Shown in pieces: positions 53,301-64,000 of a DNA stretch of 64,000 nucleotides. The stretch comes from Apricaphanius iberus (taxonomy: Eukaryota; Chordata; Actinopteri; Cyprinodontiformes; Aphaniidae). The translations under genes and the position numbers were made by a program. The notes under the pieces were generated by a model. The model made no database searches and had not been told where the DNA came from. It saw nothing but the letters and a program-made list of their open reading frames with translations. The stretch covers positions 276,501 to 340,500 of the forward strand of contig JAPXFQ010002824.1 of the NCBI GenBank assembly GCA_028564705.1. The letters are read 5' to 3'. Within the stretch, counting starts at the first letter, position 1, and every line of letters begins with the position of its first letter.

Positions 53301-54100
53301 ACCAAACAGAATGATTTATAATTGTTTTTTCTTATTTTGTCATTCTTGTTGGGATATTTGAATTGAACACCCTTATTTTTCTTTTTAGAAAATGGTGTTT
53401 GGTAGAATTCAGCTAAATATTTGATAAGTAGTTTTGTGAAACAGATGATTAGACATTTGAAAGTAAATCAACGTTAATGTACAATAAATTTGTTAAAGAA
53501 TTCAATTGAACTTAAAAAAAAGACATGTCATCTTTTTTGGTTTCTTTACATGTAAATTGTATTTATTTCTTGACTGGCTTATCTTTAGGTCCGGGGTTTG
53601 GATTCTTTTTTTTTTTTTTTTTTTTCTTCAGTTTTTCATCCTGAAGACTTCTTTACTGTGGATGGCGAGCTACCCTTCAGAAAGAACTCAATTGGAAAAA
53701 AGGACTAAATGAACCAGAGTTCACCAGGACAAAAAGCCTTGTGACAAATCTTAGAACTTGAACTAAGAGCAACAAGGAAGACTTTGAATTTTTTTGTATT
53801 CCGTCAATTGGTTCCTTCCTTAATTCCTTTGCATTTTTATAAATGTATTATCCTGTGTCACTTATTCACCTGTAAATAACTTGAATGCACTGTTTGAAAC
53901 CAATATAATTTCTGTTCAGTTTCTTTTTATTCACACACCTTGACTCTAGAGCCTAAGCTATTCTGATCACCATACCACCGGCTTGTAAAAAGGCAGGTTG
54001 GCGTGCAGTCCTGACTAGCGTTAGAATTCCCTTAATGTGAATATATAAATGCATTGAACTGGGTTTTAATTGCTTAGATTTTAAATATCTGATAGTCTTC
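50346..54100. other. Gene-poor AT-rich region
   Basis: Only short frames without recognised domains. A 31-bp imperfect tandem duplication lies at 51632-51695. A poly-T run lies at about 53608-53629, followed by a short open frame ending near 53710. No mobile element body was recognised with confidence. Confidence 0.5.
51632..51695. repeat. 31-bp imperfect tandem duplication
   Basis: GAATATTCTCTAAAATATGC, CAATGACTCA then GAATATTCTCTAAAACATGC, CCATGACTCA: two adjacent copies with two or three differences. Confidence 0.85.
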
Positions 54101-54104
54101 TTTC

Positions 54105-55010
54105 TCTTTTAGCTTTTCCTTCCAGGGATTACCACAGCAAATCATTTGGTGCTATCCTCTGCCTTCACACCAACTAACTTCATGTACTTTCACCCCATCC
54201 ATCATTCTTATTTTTGGTCTTCCCCCTCTACCTCCTGCCTTGTGGCTCCTTCCTTAGCATCCTACCTATATATAATATCTAATATATTACAAAACATCTC
54301 AGTCTGGCCTCCCTGAATTTATACCCAAAATATCAAACATGAGCTGTCCCTCTTAAGTATACTCATGGCTGATCTTATCCATTCTTGTTACTCCCAAAGA
54401 GAATCTCAACATTCGCTCTCCATTTTTCAGTTTCCACCACTTGGTCCTTGGCCCTGTCTAGCTACACTCTCACCAACCACTACTTTGCAGTCACTACTCT
54501 TCTTCAGATCACATCTACAGAAGATGTAGTCCACCTGAGTGCTCCACTCTTATAAGTTACCTTATGTTCCTGTTGCTTCTTGAAAGTGTTTACAACAGAC
54601 GTTTTCATCTTTTTTGCAAAGTCTAACACCATTTGTCCTTCGTCGTTACTATCCTGGATACCAAACTTGCCCATCCTTCCTCATCACCTCTGTAACCTTC
54701 ACCAACATGTCCTTTAAAGTCTGCACCACTCGCCACCCTCTCAACTCTGGGGATACCCTGCATCAAATTATATAGTTCACTCCAGCATTTCTGCTTGTCT
54801 AACTCACATCCTACCTGTGGGGCATAACTACGAACAACATGATCATTATTCCTTTCATTTCAAGCTTCAGATTAATCAGCCTGACACCCGTTTCACTTCC
54901 AGAACATTCCAGGCAAATTCCTACTTACAGATAACTCCTCCTGTTTCTCTATCGCCATGGTAGAACAACCTGAACCCTTCTGATACACGAATGGGCATTG
55001 ATTTAAACTG
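54105..55010 (-). mobile_element. RTE-like LINE relic, reverse orientation
   Basis: Reverse-strand LINE text: TTCCTTCCAGGGATTACCAC, AACTAACTTCATGTACTTTC, TTTTTGGTCTTCCCCCTCTA, AACATGAGCTGTCCCTCTTA, AGAGAATCTCAACATTC, then AATGCCTTTAAAGTCTGCAC-like and TACCTGTGGGGCATAAC segments. The first part recalls reverse-transcriptase C-terminal text and the second the endonuclease side, so the middle is deleted. No frame is open. Confidence 0.65.
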
Positions 55011-56320
55011 ATGTTTTTGTTCTTTCTTGTTGCAGTGCCCAAAGGTAACTTTTGCAACTAATTATATATTTTAAAAAGAAAAGAGAAAACCCCTGGCTCA
55101 TACACAGCCGAGGTAAAGATTAGTGTGGAGTCATTCTAAACTATAGGTTTAACTCACAGGTTAAAAAGACAGATGCGCATCAAGCTGCTCTCCAGTGCTG
55201 GATGTCCTCACTGTACCAGAGTCTGATCCCTTTTTACAAATCTAGATAAGTTTGCCAACTTCTAAACCTGACCCACCCTAGCAGAGCCTTGGATGCAGGG
55301 TACAAGCAGCATTTGCAGCGGTTTAGGGCCTCCTGCTGGTCAGAAGTACCCATTAGAAGATAAACTGACACCAGACAGGTTAACGCCTAAATTCCACTAC
55401 AATGAATGCACCAGATGCACACATGCTAAGGAAAACATTCATATTTATATCAGTAGATTAATGATTTAAAGCTAATTCAATAATTTTCGCTGATTGAAAT
55501 ACATTTTAAACACTTTTACTTTTTTTTATTTACAAATGAATAGGGGCTGTTTGTGAACTCAATAAGCATGGTCTCTGTGTTCTAAAAAACAAACAAAAAC
55601 AAATGATCTTTTTTAACTTAAAATCTATAGCAGTACATCTCTTGTGATTTTATCTCGATAGCACAATTTTTCTATACATGTTATACACTTCAATTATATT
55701 GAAAAACTTTATCAGAGGAAAATAAATCTAAGAAATTTGAAAAGTTGTAAAAACGTTTCAAAAATGTGCAGATCCTTGAAATACTAATGTGATGACCAAC
55801 CTTTTGATTCAGTTTAGGCGTTAAGTCTTACAATGAAATATAGGTACTCTGGTTCTCCATAGGTACAATCTTAGTCTTTTGATGTCACTTTAACAGGGGG
55901 TACACATATTTTTGGAGCCTCTGTAACTCTACGAGAAGTTGGAAAACAGACAAAAAAACAATCAAAAATACAGTAATAGTTGAAAACCATGTGACGGGTG
56001 GAAGGAACATGACACATGGTTTGATTACTAATAAAAATGTGTGGCATGCACATGTATTCTACTCCTTTTTCTTTGAGCAACTAAGGACATTTGTACCCAG
56101 ACTCCTGAGTGTCTAGTTTGAATGTGGTTGGTCTATGAAGGCGTCAAAGATATGCAATACTATGTTTTGGTCTATCAATTTAAAAACCACTTCTTTCCTT
56201 GGGCCATAAGAATTTTAAACACACAAATTAATGCAGTCTAAATGAATTAATTGATTGCTTGCTACTTTCTTAGAATTTATTGTAAATTGTATTTTATCGA
56301 TTGATTGTTTCTTTTGATTT
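55011..56320. other. Spacer with a weak Tc1-like trace, no gene seen
   Basis: ACACATGGTTTGATTACTAA and AAAAATGTGTGGCATGCACA, then TGTATTCTACTCC near 56010-56070 recall Tc1-like left-terminal text. The remainder is unrecognised AT-rich DNA. Confidence 0.35.
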
Positions 56321-56329
56321 TAATTGTTT

Positions 56330-56445
56330 TTAATGCACCAGCCTGAGATCCGACTCCAATTTTGTTGTATGGGTTTGTGCAATGACAATAAAGGCATTCA
56401 ATTCTATTCTATTCTATTCTATTATATTATATTCTATCCCAATAC
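56330..56445 (+). mobile_element. LINE-type 3' end with (ATTCT)n tail
   Basis: TTTTGTTGTATGGGTTTGTG, then CAATGACAATAAAGGCATTC, followed by repeated ATTCT units. A unique block followed by a short tandem repeat marks a non-LTR retrotransposon 3' end. Clade not certain. Confidence 0.55.
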
Positions 56446-57076
56446 AAGCCATTTTGCTTAAGGCCTTTAAGATGCTTGGGTCGACTCTGACAAAATAAGC
56501 TTTTACTACTTTGAATGACATAGTTAAAAAAACGGATATTTTTAGTAAATAATAAAAAAAGGTTATTGAAAAAACATCTTGTGGACTTTAAAATGTAGAT
56601 GCAAGCACCACTTTGAAAGAACTAAACAGCACCCCCATGTGGAACCAAGAGTAAAATTCGTAAATGTGGTTTTACTTGCTGACATCAGATCAGTTGTGTG
56701 CGCAAGAACGACCTAACTTAAAGTTTAGTATTTACTGACATTACTTTGGTGTCTAATTGTTGAAAATGAATCTCATATGTGCATAAATAAAGGCTCACAA
56801 TCACCTAACGTGTTTAACATAATATTTCACGCGCAACTGTGATAAAGGCCAGTTTGTTTTTAGTAGGATCATTACAGCTACTGTATAAACTTTCCAGCAA
56901 CCTGAGACTTCTTTTTAAGCGGAGCTCCCACCTTCTGATGTGATCTCCACCCATCCCCACTAACTGCTTCGTCATTCTAGCTGCGTCACCGCCTCTCTCT
57001 CTCTGGTTCTGTCGCTCTCTGGAAACCTTGTCGATTAGTTTCTGAGTTGACCCAAAAGCGAGCAGCAGGATTGTGA

Positions 57077-57130
57077 TGACTTGGAATAAAGGTGGGGAGA
57101 GTCCACAGAGGAGACACCTATCAGCTCAGG
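57077..57130 (+). CDS. Candidate first coding exon of an unidentified gene
   Basis: An ATG at 57077 opens 18 codons (MTWNKGGESPQRRHLSAQ) ending at a good donor, CTCAG/GTATGA. Upstream lie CpG-containing and CTCTCT-rich text typical of a promoter or 5' UTR (56940-57076). No further exon of the same gene was recognised in the remaining 7 kb, so the gene would have a long first intron running off the window. It may equally be a non-coding first exon. I do not recognise the peptide. Confidence 0.25.
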
Positions 57131-57327
57131 TATGACTTGTCTTCCGGGACGCTGCCACCGCTTGTGATGTTGTTGCACACATTGTCTGTAGCAAGGTGCT
57201 GTTTTCAGTTCCTTTAGAGTTCAGGCAGTGTCGTCTGTTCAGTGGGATTATGTCAGACACAGTCAGGTCAGAGGGATTTGTAGCGCCAGACTGGAGAAAA
57301 TAGATTAATGTAGTGTTTTAAATGAAA

Positions 57328-57359
<32 letters not shown>
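57328..57359. repeat. (ATT)n microsatellite
   Basis: About ten ATT units. Confidence 0.9.
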
Positions 57360-57361
<2 letters not shown>

Positions 57362-58589
57362 ACTTGTTAGATTCTGATACTCTAGGCCCTAAATACATAT
57401 GAACACAACAATAAACATTAAGCTTGAAGGAATAAAGTAGAAATAACTAATATTCTGATAATTAAAGCACGGTCATATTCAGACTTGTTAATGGAAAAAA
57501 AGTATTTATTTAAGCAACTAACTTTTGTGCCACTTAAGCTTTCTTTGACAACAAATGTTAATTAAATGAATTCATGATATACTTTTTCATTTAATTTATT
57601 GTGTATGATCCGTTAACTCAAACAAATCCCTATTTTTTCATGATCTGACCCACGTTTTCTGTGTCTCTGTCTCTTTGTGACTTGGCACCACCTGGATCTG
57701 CCAACACCATGTGGGATGACCTGCTAAATGCAAAATATGTGAGTACCAAATATAATTGAAGTTTTAAGGAGCATTTGAGCTGGTCTTGCATTTATGTTAC
57801 AGTCTGATATTGCATAGAATTGTATATTATTGCTTTAATTTAGGATTATAAAAATTAGGTCACATTCATAATAAATAGCTTTCCTGATTTGTTCATTTGA
57901 ATTTTAAAGCCTTTCTACAAAGTTGTGCCTATTCATGAATCACGTTCTGACTCCGGTAGCATTTTAATTGGATGATTTGTCCCTTAAATGCATTGTACTG
58001 AACTATTCTATATTCTCATTATGAAATGGAATACTATTTTATTTTTTTTACTTGTGGTACTTTTTCAATTTATTTTCATGACTAATCTGACCAAGATATG
58101 GAGCAGAAGTTAAACTTGGCAGTGAAATAATTTACCAGTTTTATGTTGACCAGCTGTAGATTCGGCCGTCAGCTTCAGCATCTTTGGGAGGGGTACTGTA
58201 GCAGTGTCTCCCCGAGGCCTCATAGTGCAAACACAATTTTATCTTTCAGGAACATATGCTCATAGAGCACACTTATACTTCACTGATAAAGCAAAGTTGA
58301 ACTGATGTGGTATCCCGCCAATTAAGTGATGTCAAAGTATGCCATCAGTCTACAGTTGTTCAAAAATAATTGTGCTTGGGAAAAAGCCCCCCAGAAGTTG
58401 AATTGAGTTTTTATTTTCATTCATGCAAATGCATTCAGAGCACCTCACATACTATTTCAGCACTAACGATGAAAGATAGTTATCACATTTGTTTTCATTC
58501 TAAACCAAGGGAGGCTAAAGAGAAACGTTAGACTGTTTTTCTTTGCAAAACTCAGTTCCTGAAAATGTAGTTTTCTTGTGAATCTTTGA

Positions 58590-58775
58590 ACATCCATCCA
58601 TCCATCCATCCATCAACCCACCCACTTCTTCTTATCCGGGTAGACAGACCCATACTTCCGTCTCCCGAGCTTCTTGGGTCGGCGCTTTGGGGGAATCCCA
58701 AGGCATTTCCTGGTCAGTCAAGAAATAAGATCCCAAAATACTTGAACTCCTTCACTTGGCAGGACCTCGTCTGAA
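58590..58775 (-). mobile_element. RTE-like LINE 3' tail, reverse orientation
   Basis: CATCCATCCATCCATC repeat leading into CTTCTTCTTATCCGGG, then CCCAAGGCATTTCCTGG and ACTTGAACTCCTTCACTTGG. The CATC repeat plus TTATCCGG is the reverse form of the tail at 33.2 kb. Internally deleted. Confidence 0.7.
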
Positions 58776-58989
58776 ATAAAATGTACCTGTATATGAAGCT
58801 TGTTTGTGAGAGCTTCTGACAAAGTTCATTTCTGCTTCTGATCATTTGTATTTGATCAAAACTTTCAAAGATTAATGTACGACAGTCCTTAGTAAACATG
58901 TTAGAAAAATCAATTTGAGATCCATTATATCAGCGGGAAAAGCAAATGGAAGACACACATACACCTACAAATTGGTAGTAATTATAACA

Positions 58990-59115
58990 AAGTATTTACA
59001 GCATAGTAGGGCTGGGTATCAATTCAAATTTCAAGAATTAATTCAATTCTGATTCTCAAGAATCGATCATCACGATTCAATCCAATTGAGTTCGATTCAG
59101 TCTGATCCAGATCGA
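58990..59115. repeat. GAATCGAT-rich interspersed repeat
   Basis: GGGCTGGGTATCAATTCAAA followed by repeated AAGAATT/GATTCA/CGATTC words. This is a known style of teleost repeat beginning GGGCTGGGTATCGATT. Right boundary unclear. Confidence 0.5.
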
Positions 59116-59317
59116 TATTCAAATTGGTCAGTGCTATTAAAACTCTGTTGTTTGTTTTTTTTTTTACTGGTTATGATTAGTCTAACAGCTGCTGGAAGAA
59201 ATGATAAGATGGTTCTCTTTAGTGCATTTGGATGCAGCACCCTGTCACTGATAGGCAGCCTGTTCCTAAACATTTTTTAAAGAACAAAATGCAGCCAAAA
59301 TACATGATTAATAATTA

Positions 59318-59405
59318 TAATGAATTGCATTTATATAGCGCTTTTGGAGACCCTTTACAATTCCATTATTAATTCACCCTCACATTCACACACTAGTGGA
59401 AAAAA
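59318..59405. repeat. TTTATATAGCGCTTTT-type interspersed repeat
   Basis: AATTGCATTTATATAGCGCT, then CCCTTTACAATTCC and CCCTCACATTCACACACTAG. This conserved block is very common in fish genomes, often as a retroelement 3' part. Confidence 0.6.
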
Positions 59406-61348
59406 GCTACATTTGTAGCCACAGCTGCCCTTTATTGTTAATAAAAGTTTATGTCATCATGGGGCATATTGGTTAGCTAATCCCACTGCTTTTGGGGTGT
59501 ACAAGTGGAACACAGTAAAGTTAGCTTTGATGTCATATCCAGATAAAAATCCTGACTTCAGGGGTAAACAGCAAGCATAGTCTACATGTTCCTCATTCTC
59601 TATACGCTATTTCAACACAGCTGTTTATATTTGTATGCATTTGCCTTGCAAATTGCTACTTCCAAAATATGCTCTGAATACCACGCAGACAGGGTTTTCT
59701 AGTTTGCCTTTAACATAGGAAAACTAGAAAACCCTGTGTGCATATTATGCTGTATTTACTTTATCCACCCGGTGGCAGTGTAAACTAGCTTGGTAAAGAC
59801 CGTAATCCGTCTGAACACAATGCAGGAAGCACTTAGCTGGCTTAGAATCTCTCCTAGAAATATTTTTGTCCTGCACTGCAAGCTTCAAGGGTTGGTAAAA
59901 CGGTTTTTAAACTGCATTTAAATCCCAGAATCAAATTTATTTTTAGTCAATTTAAATGGACTTTCTTCTTTCTGAATTGAAATCTTCTGGTTTCAGGAGT
60001 GATTTGTAATCTCCTAGATCTTTCATGTGGTTAAAATCTTTAAGGAGTGGGAGAATACCGATGTATGATAAAACAAAACACCAAAAGAGCCATGTCTACT
60101 TGCAGGAAAAAAATGTAGAGGTACAAACCATTCCCAATTCATACATTTTTCAAAACATAATGGTGCACTATGAATATGAATACATGGCTAACCCTCTGTC
60201 CCGCTGCTGTTTCTGAGCTCAGCATGAATAAAACCCCTGCAACTGTGCCTCCCATACATGCAATCAGATTTTATATATTAAAGCCTGTTTGAAAGCTGTG
60301 CACGCTATTTTACATAAGACCTGGAGACAAGGCGATGCAGTCGTATGTGTGACAGGATCTGTACCTAGATGCAGTTTTGATAGTCAAAGGGAGAGAAACC
60401 AACCGAGTGGAAGCACTGCGATGGGTTTGTTATGTAATCATTGAGTGGCCGTGCCAGGAGAGGGATAAAGATGTTTGAAACAAACATAACCCCCAAGCAC
60501 TCAGCTGGAGTAATGCACTGCAGCATGATGTGTTTGCCTTTTGAACAGAAGAGGAAGAAGAGGCAGAGTTGTTTGTGTCAGTATGTTTTGGGTGTGTCCA
60601 CTTTGTGAGTGCATTTTGAGGAGTGGGTTGTCTCACTGTCTGTGGTTTCAAGCTGTCACTGTCTCAGGGGACAGTGGGTCTGTAAAGTGCTGCTGCTGCT
60701 CTCCTCCCCTCTGTTTTCCGCTTCTCCTCCCTCTCCTGGGTCCAGCTAAACACCTGCTTCTTGCAGCATAGGCACAGGGATGGGCATGGGGTTTCCAAGC
60801 AACTGAAGGCTTCCTCTTTGTTATGTTTTACCAGGTTACTCTTTAGATCCCCCCCCAAAAAAAAACTAAAGCAAAAGGAAGCAGATTCTCCCAAAAACAA
60901 CTACAGTACATGCCTTTGTGTTTGCTGACTCCCTTCATGTTTCTTGTAAATGTTTAACACCGCTGTTTGGTAGGCTGTGTTTGTAGTGAGTTTGCTCTGG
61001 GATCAAAGTCTAACGGACACCAATCAACAGAGCTTCTCTTGGTTCCATTTTCTTGCTATCTCCTGACGCCTGCTGTGAAGTTTCCAGAAATCAGAGTTAT
61101 TGGATTTATGGAATAGCATTTAACCTGGTAAGATTATTTGTTTGAATCATCTGCGAGTGAGTATAAATGATAGAAGTTTCGCGGTGAGAGATAAAAAAAA
61201 AGATGTGCCATAACCCGTGTGGTTAAGAGAATAATAAACCCTCTTTTCCTCCACACCCCCCTCCTCTTACCATCTCTGCCTATAAGCCGTATGTCCCTAA
61301 TGGGGTCAGGCAGATGGGTGGGGACCATGGCGGGCTTCATGAAGACAG

Positions 61349-61352
<4 letters not shown>

Positions 61353-61399
<47 letters not shown>
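61353..61399. repeat. (GT)n microsatellite
   Basis: About 23 GT units. Confidence 0.95.
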
Positions 61400-61402
<3 letters not shown>

Positions 61403-64000
61403 ATCAGCCGCATATGCTTGTTTTTGAATTATGGTGTGTAAGCATAACATTTTTAGATATGAAATTCATTGTTTCCTCATATCTCCCAAAATATTTCACT
61501 TTCAGTACTCCCTACCGTATGATAAATCAGATTTTTGAAGGGAATTCAATTTTGGCCTTTCTGATTTTAAATCATCAAATATACTAGTGGTTGAATATCA
61601 AATTACTCTTATATTCTAGCATATGCTAATGTAACATTTTATTTAGAATTTAAGAGCATGTTGGTTCCATTTACTGTTATTCCTATTCATTGTCCAGTAG
61701 AGTCCAGTCTTTGTCAATAAACGGAAATCTTAGTCATGGTGGTCATTAAAATGTTAGAATGAATCTAAAAGCATTATTACTATTTAGGTAACATTTTATG
61801 CATGAATCTCAAACCAATACATATTTTTTTGTTTCTATTAAAGATACACCAGATCATTTCATAAAGAAACACAGGGACCATTTCTCTTTTTCATAATTGT
61901 AGTTCCAAAATTTTACATCAGAGGTGTCTGCTGTAATGGGAGTTCCACTGCAACCATAAAACTCTGCAGTCTTTGCAGTGTGCACTGCAGGCTGCAGTGT
62001 TTAAACTATCTCAATCTGAACTTTTCAGGTGTTAAATGTATGTAACGTATATAAAGTAGGTGGAGTATGCTGGATTAAGAAATGTTAAATGCACAATATC
62101 ACCTTGTTTTTTTATGAACTGGTGATTGTCTAAGCATTTGCACATCTGCTTTAATGAAATATAAGCTGTCAGCTATTCTCATAGTTAGGTCAAAATATAA
62201 CCGAGTAGCTAAAGCCATGTGTGTTCTCCAAATTCATCAAGTTACATGTTAAAAGAAGAAAAAAATGTTTAGAAGTAGCTAAAAGTGGAGCAAGCTTTCA
62301 GATTTTGTCAAAGTAATTTGTGCTGCGGAATTGAAGGTGGTGATTCCTTTGCTTTTTCACTTTTGGAAGTAGCCTAATACAATGTAAGTTCAGTGTTCAA
62401 ACACTACTTTGTCCTCCTCAGAAAATAATGTCAGAATTAACAACACAATCTTGTAAAAATGTAGGCTGTTACCATCCACTAATATAGTAATTTTTATAAT
62501 GTGTATGAAAGTCTGTAATTTTAATTTGCTATCAGTCATCTAAAATTGGCAGACTCATTTAGCTAGCTGTTAGCCTTCTCCGAATCTGAGAATTAATACA
62601 TTTTTTACAAACTCACAGGTTCACTATAGGTAATACGGAACTATTTGTGATGACCACGATTCAAAATGATAATTTTAATTTGTATCACATGATATTTTAG
62701 AGAAAATCCTTTTTTTTTTTTACAAATTCTATACATTTGGGTAAAATATCATCTTGTTCTAACAGTTCATTTTAACAGTGTAGTTGGGTGCCTAGCTAAA
62801 CAAAAATGTATGCTAGATATTGCAGGAAAGAAATACGGCAGCAGCTTCCCTTCTGCTTTTGGACATTGAACTCTGTTAATAATTGTTCTCTTTGGCTACT
62901 TTATGGCTACTGCAACACAGACAATGCTTTGAAACATAGCTGTTTCAAAAGGCTTTGAGAGTACCGGTTGTTTATCAGACTTAAGGATATTAAAACATTT
63001 TGCTGTTCAATCTGTATTCCTGCAGCACTGACTGGGACATTGGCATATACAGGCTTGCATTAAAGTTGTCCTGCCTCTGTTAGGCTGCTTGCCCTGAGCC
63101 AGAGACTCCACCCCTTTACGAGCATCAGGACACCTTCAACACAACAAAGCATGTGTCGATGCGATACATTGTTACTCCCTTGAAAGTGCGGAATATAATT
63201 CGGGAAATTATCGGATGTTTTGGGCCCCTTTTCGTCTCCCTTGATGCTAAACTCAGAGTAGGTAAGCCCAATTAAAGATATAAGGTGTGTGCGTTTGAAT
63301 GGGTTTTTGTTTTGTTGTACGTTCGGCGCCATTTTTTCGTAAACAGATTTTTTAAATACCCCGGCGCACGTTCGTCCTACACCATCCCGCTACTATGTTG
63401 CACTTTAATTCAGAAAAAGAAAGTAAGTTCCGTGAGGGGAAAAAAATGCTTTTTTTGCTCTGACACGCCACATTCAGACTTCTACAAACACAATCAAAGC
63501 ATTCATATTATATAACCTATTTCGTCAGTTTACAGACCCCAGCAGCATCTTTAATTAAAGATAATCGCTCCTGGCGGAGGCAGTGATGTTGTTTTTGTGT
63601 GTGGAAGTTGCGATAAAAATTAATGGACGTGCCAGAAACACTAACATTTTAAGAAGACTCTGGTTGATAACAAAAATAATTGGAGTAATAATATAGCCTA
63701 TAGTTTTTATTGTAGTAGTCGTAGTATAGTAGTTAGTCATATTTCGATGCTGTTTTGTATTGACAGCCTTGGTCCACTAGTGTTAACCAAAAAACAAAGT
63801 AGAGCTATTTTTAAATAGGCTACAGTAAACAATATAGCTGCAGACTGATGTCCTTGCACATAAAATCATTAATAGCTGAGATTTCTAAGGATTCGCGGTC
63901 ATGAAATGATACACTTAGTTGCAATTTATTTTGAGGTGTTTGAATCTCCTATATGACTCAGTTCACTTCTGAACGTGAATTATAGCTGTTTGTCTTGGAA

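Larger units (their letters stand above)
57360..64000. other. Gene-poor right end of window
   Basis: Apart from the repeats listed, only short frames. A short ATG frame at 57709-57738 before a GTGAGT donor has no acceptor AG upstream within 70 bp, so it is not a normal internal exon. If the 57.1 kb exon is real, this stretch is its first intron. Confidence 0.45.

Noticed and set aside
57709..57738. Short exon beginning MWDDLLNAKY before a GTGAGT donor
   Set aside because: No acceptor AG lies within about 70 bp upstream, so it is not an internal exon; as a first exon there is no promoter support.

Overview
The window is vertebrate nuclear DNA, almost certainly from a teleost fish. The genes are split into short exons with GT-AG introns. 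Four are recognisable vertebrate genes, and the introns and spacers carry repeat families typical of teleosts: several Tc1-like relics, an L2-like LINE, RTE-like LINE tails ending in ATGG/CCAT repeats, a tRNA-derived SINE, hAT-, Harbinger- and Kolobok-type non-autonomous elements, and a pogo-like transposon. No bacterial gene, CRISPR array, rRNA gene or intact tRNA gene was seen.

Layout. 0.3-1.1 kb (+): tyrobp/DAP12, an ITAM adaptor of immune cells. 1.7-4.1 kb (-): an unrecognised small secreted protein, convergent with tyrobp, built of exons that all have phase-1 boundaries. 4.2-6.8 kb: spacer with a SINE and a Tc1 relic. 6.8-18.2 kb (+): csnk2a1, casein kinase 2 alpha, with a perfect CTCF-type motif at its promoter. 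18.2-22.5 kb: spacer ending in a pogo-like transposon whose 3' end lies about 200 bp from the next start codon. 22.7-27.2 kb and 30.8-36.5 kb (+): two tandem paraoxonase (PON) genes with matching nine-exon structures. 38.0-44.2 kb (-): kcnk5 (TASK-2), a two-pore potassium channel, convergent with the second PON gene. 44.5-50.4 kb: a stack of nested transposons around a roughly 4 kb L2-like LINE. 50.4-64 kb: gene-poor DNA with LINE relics and one weak candidate first exon at 57.1 kb.

The genes have no obvious shared pathway: immune signalling, a general protein kinase, lactonases, an ion channel. The most interesting gene-level observations are an Asp-to-Asn change at a predicted catalytic-calcium position in the first PON gene only, a probable GC-AG intron in tyrobp, and the unidentified secreted protein. 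The most interesting genome-level observations are the palindromic ends of the pogo-like element beside a PON promoter, a TTAA-flanked long-TIR element carrying a nested TTA-flanked MITE, and the layered insertions at 44.5-50.4 kb. Exon coordinates were assigned by eye from splice consensus, reading frame and similarity to remembered families; single-base errors are possible. Repeat-family names come from recognition, not from a database search.
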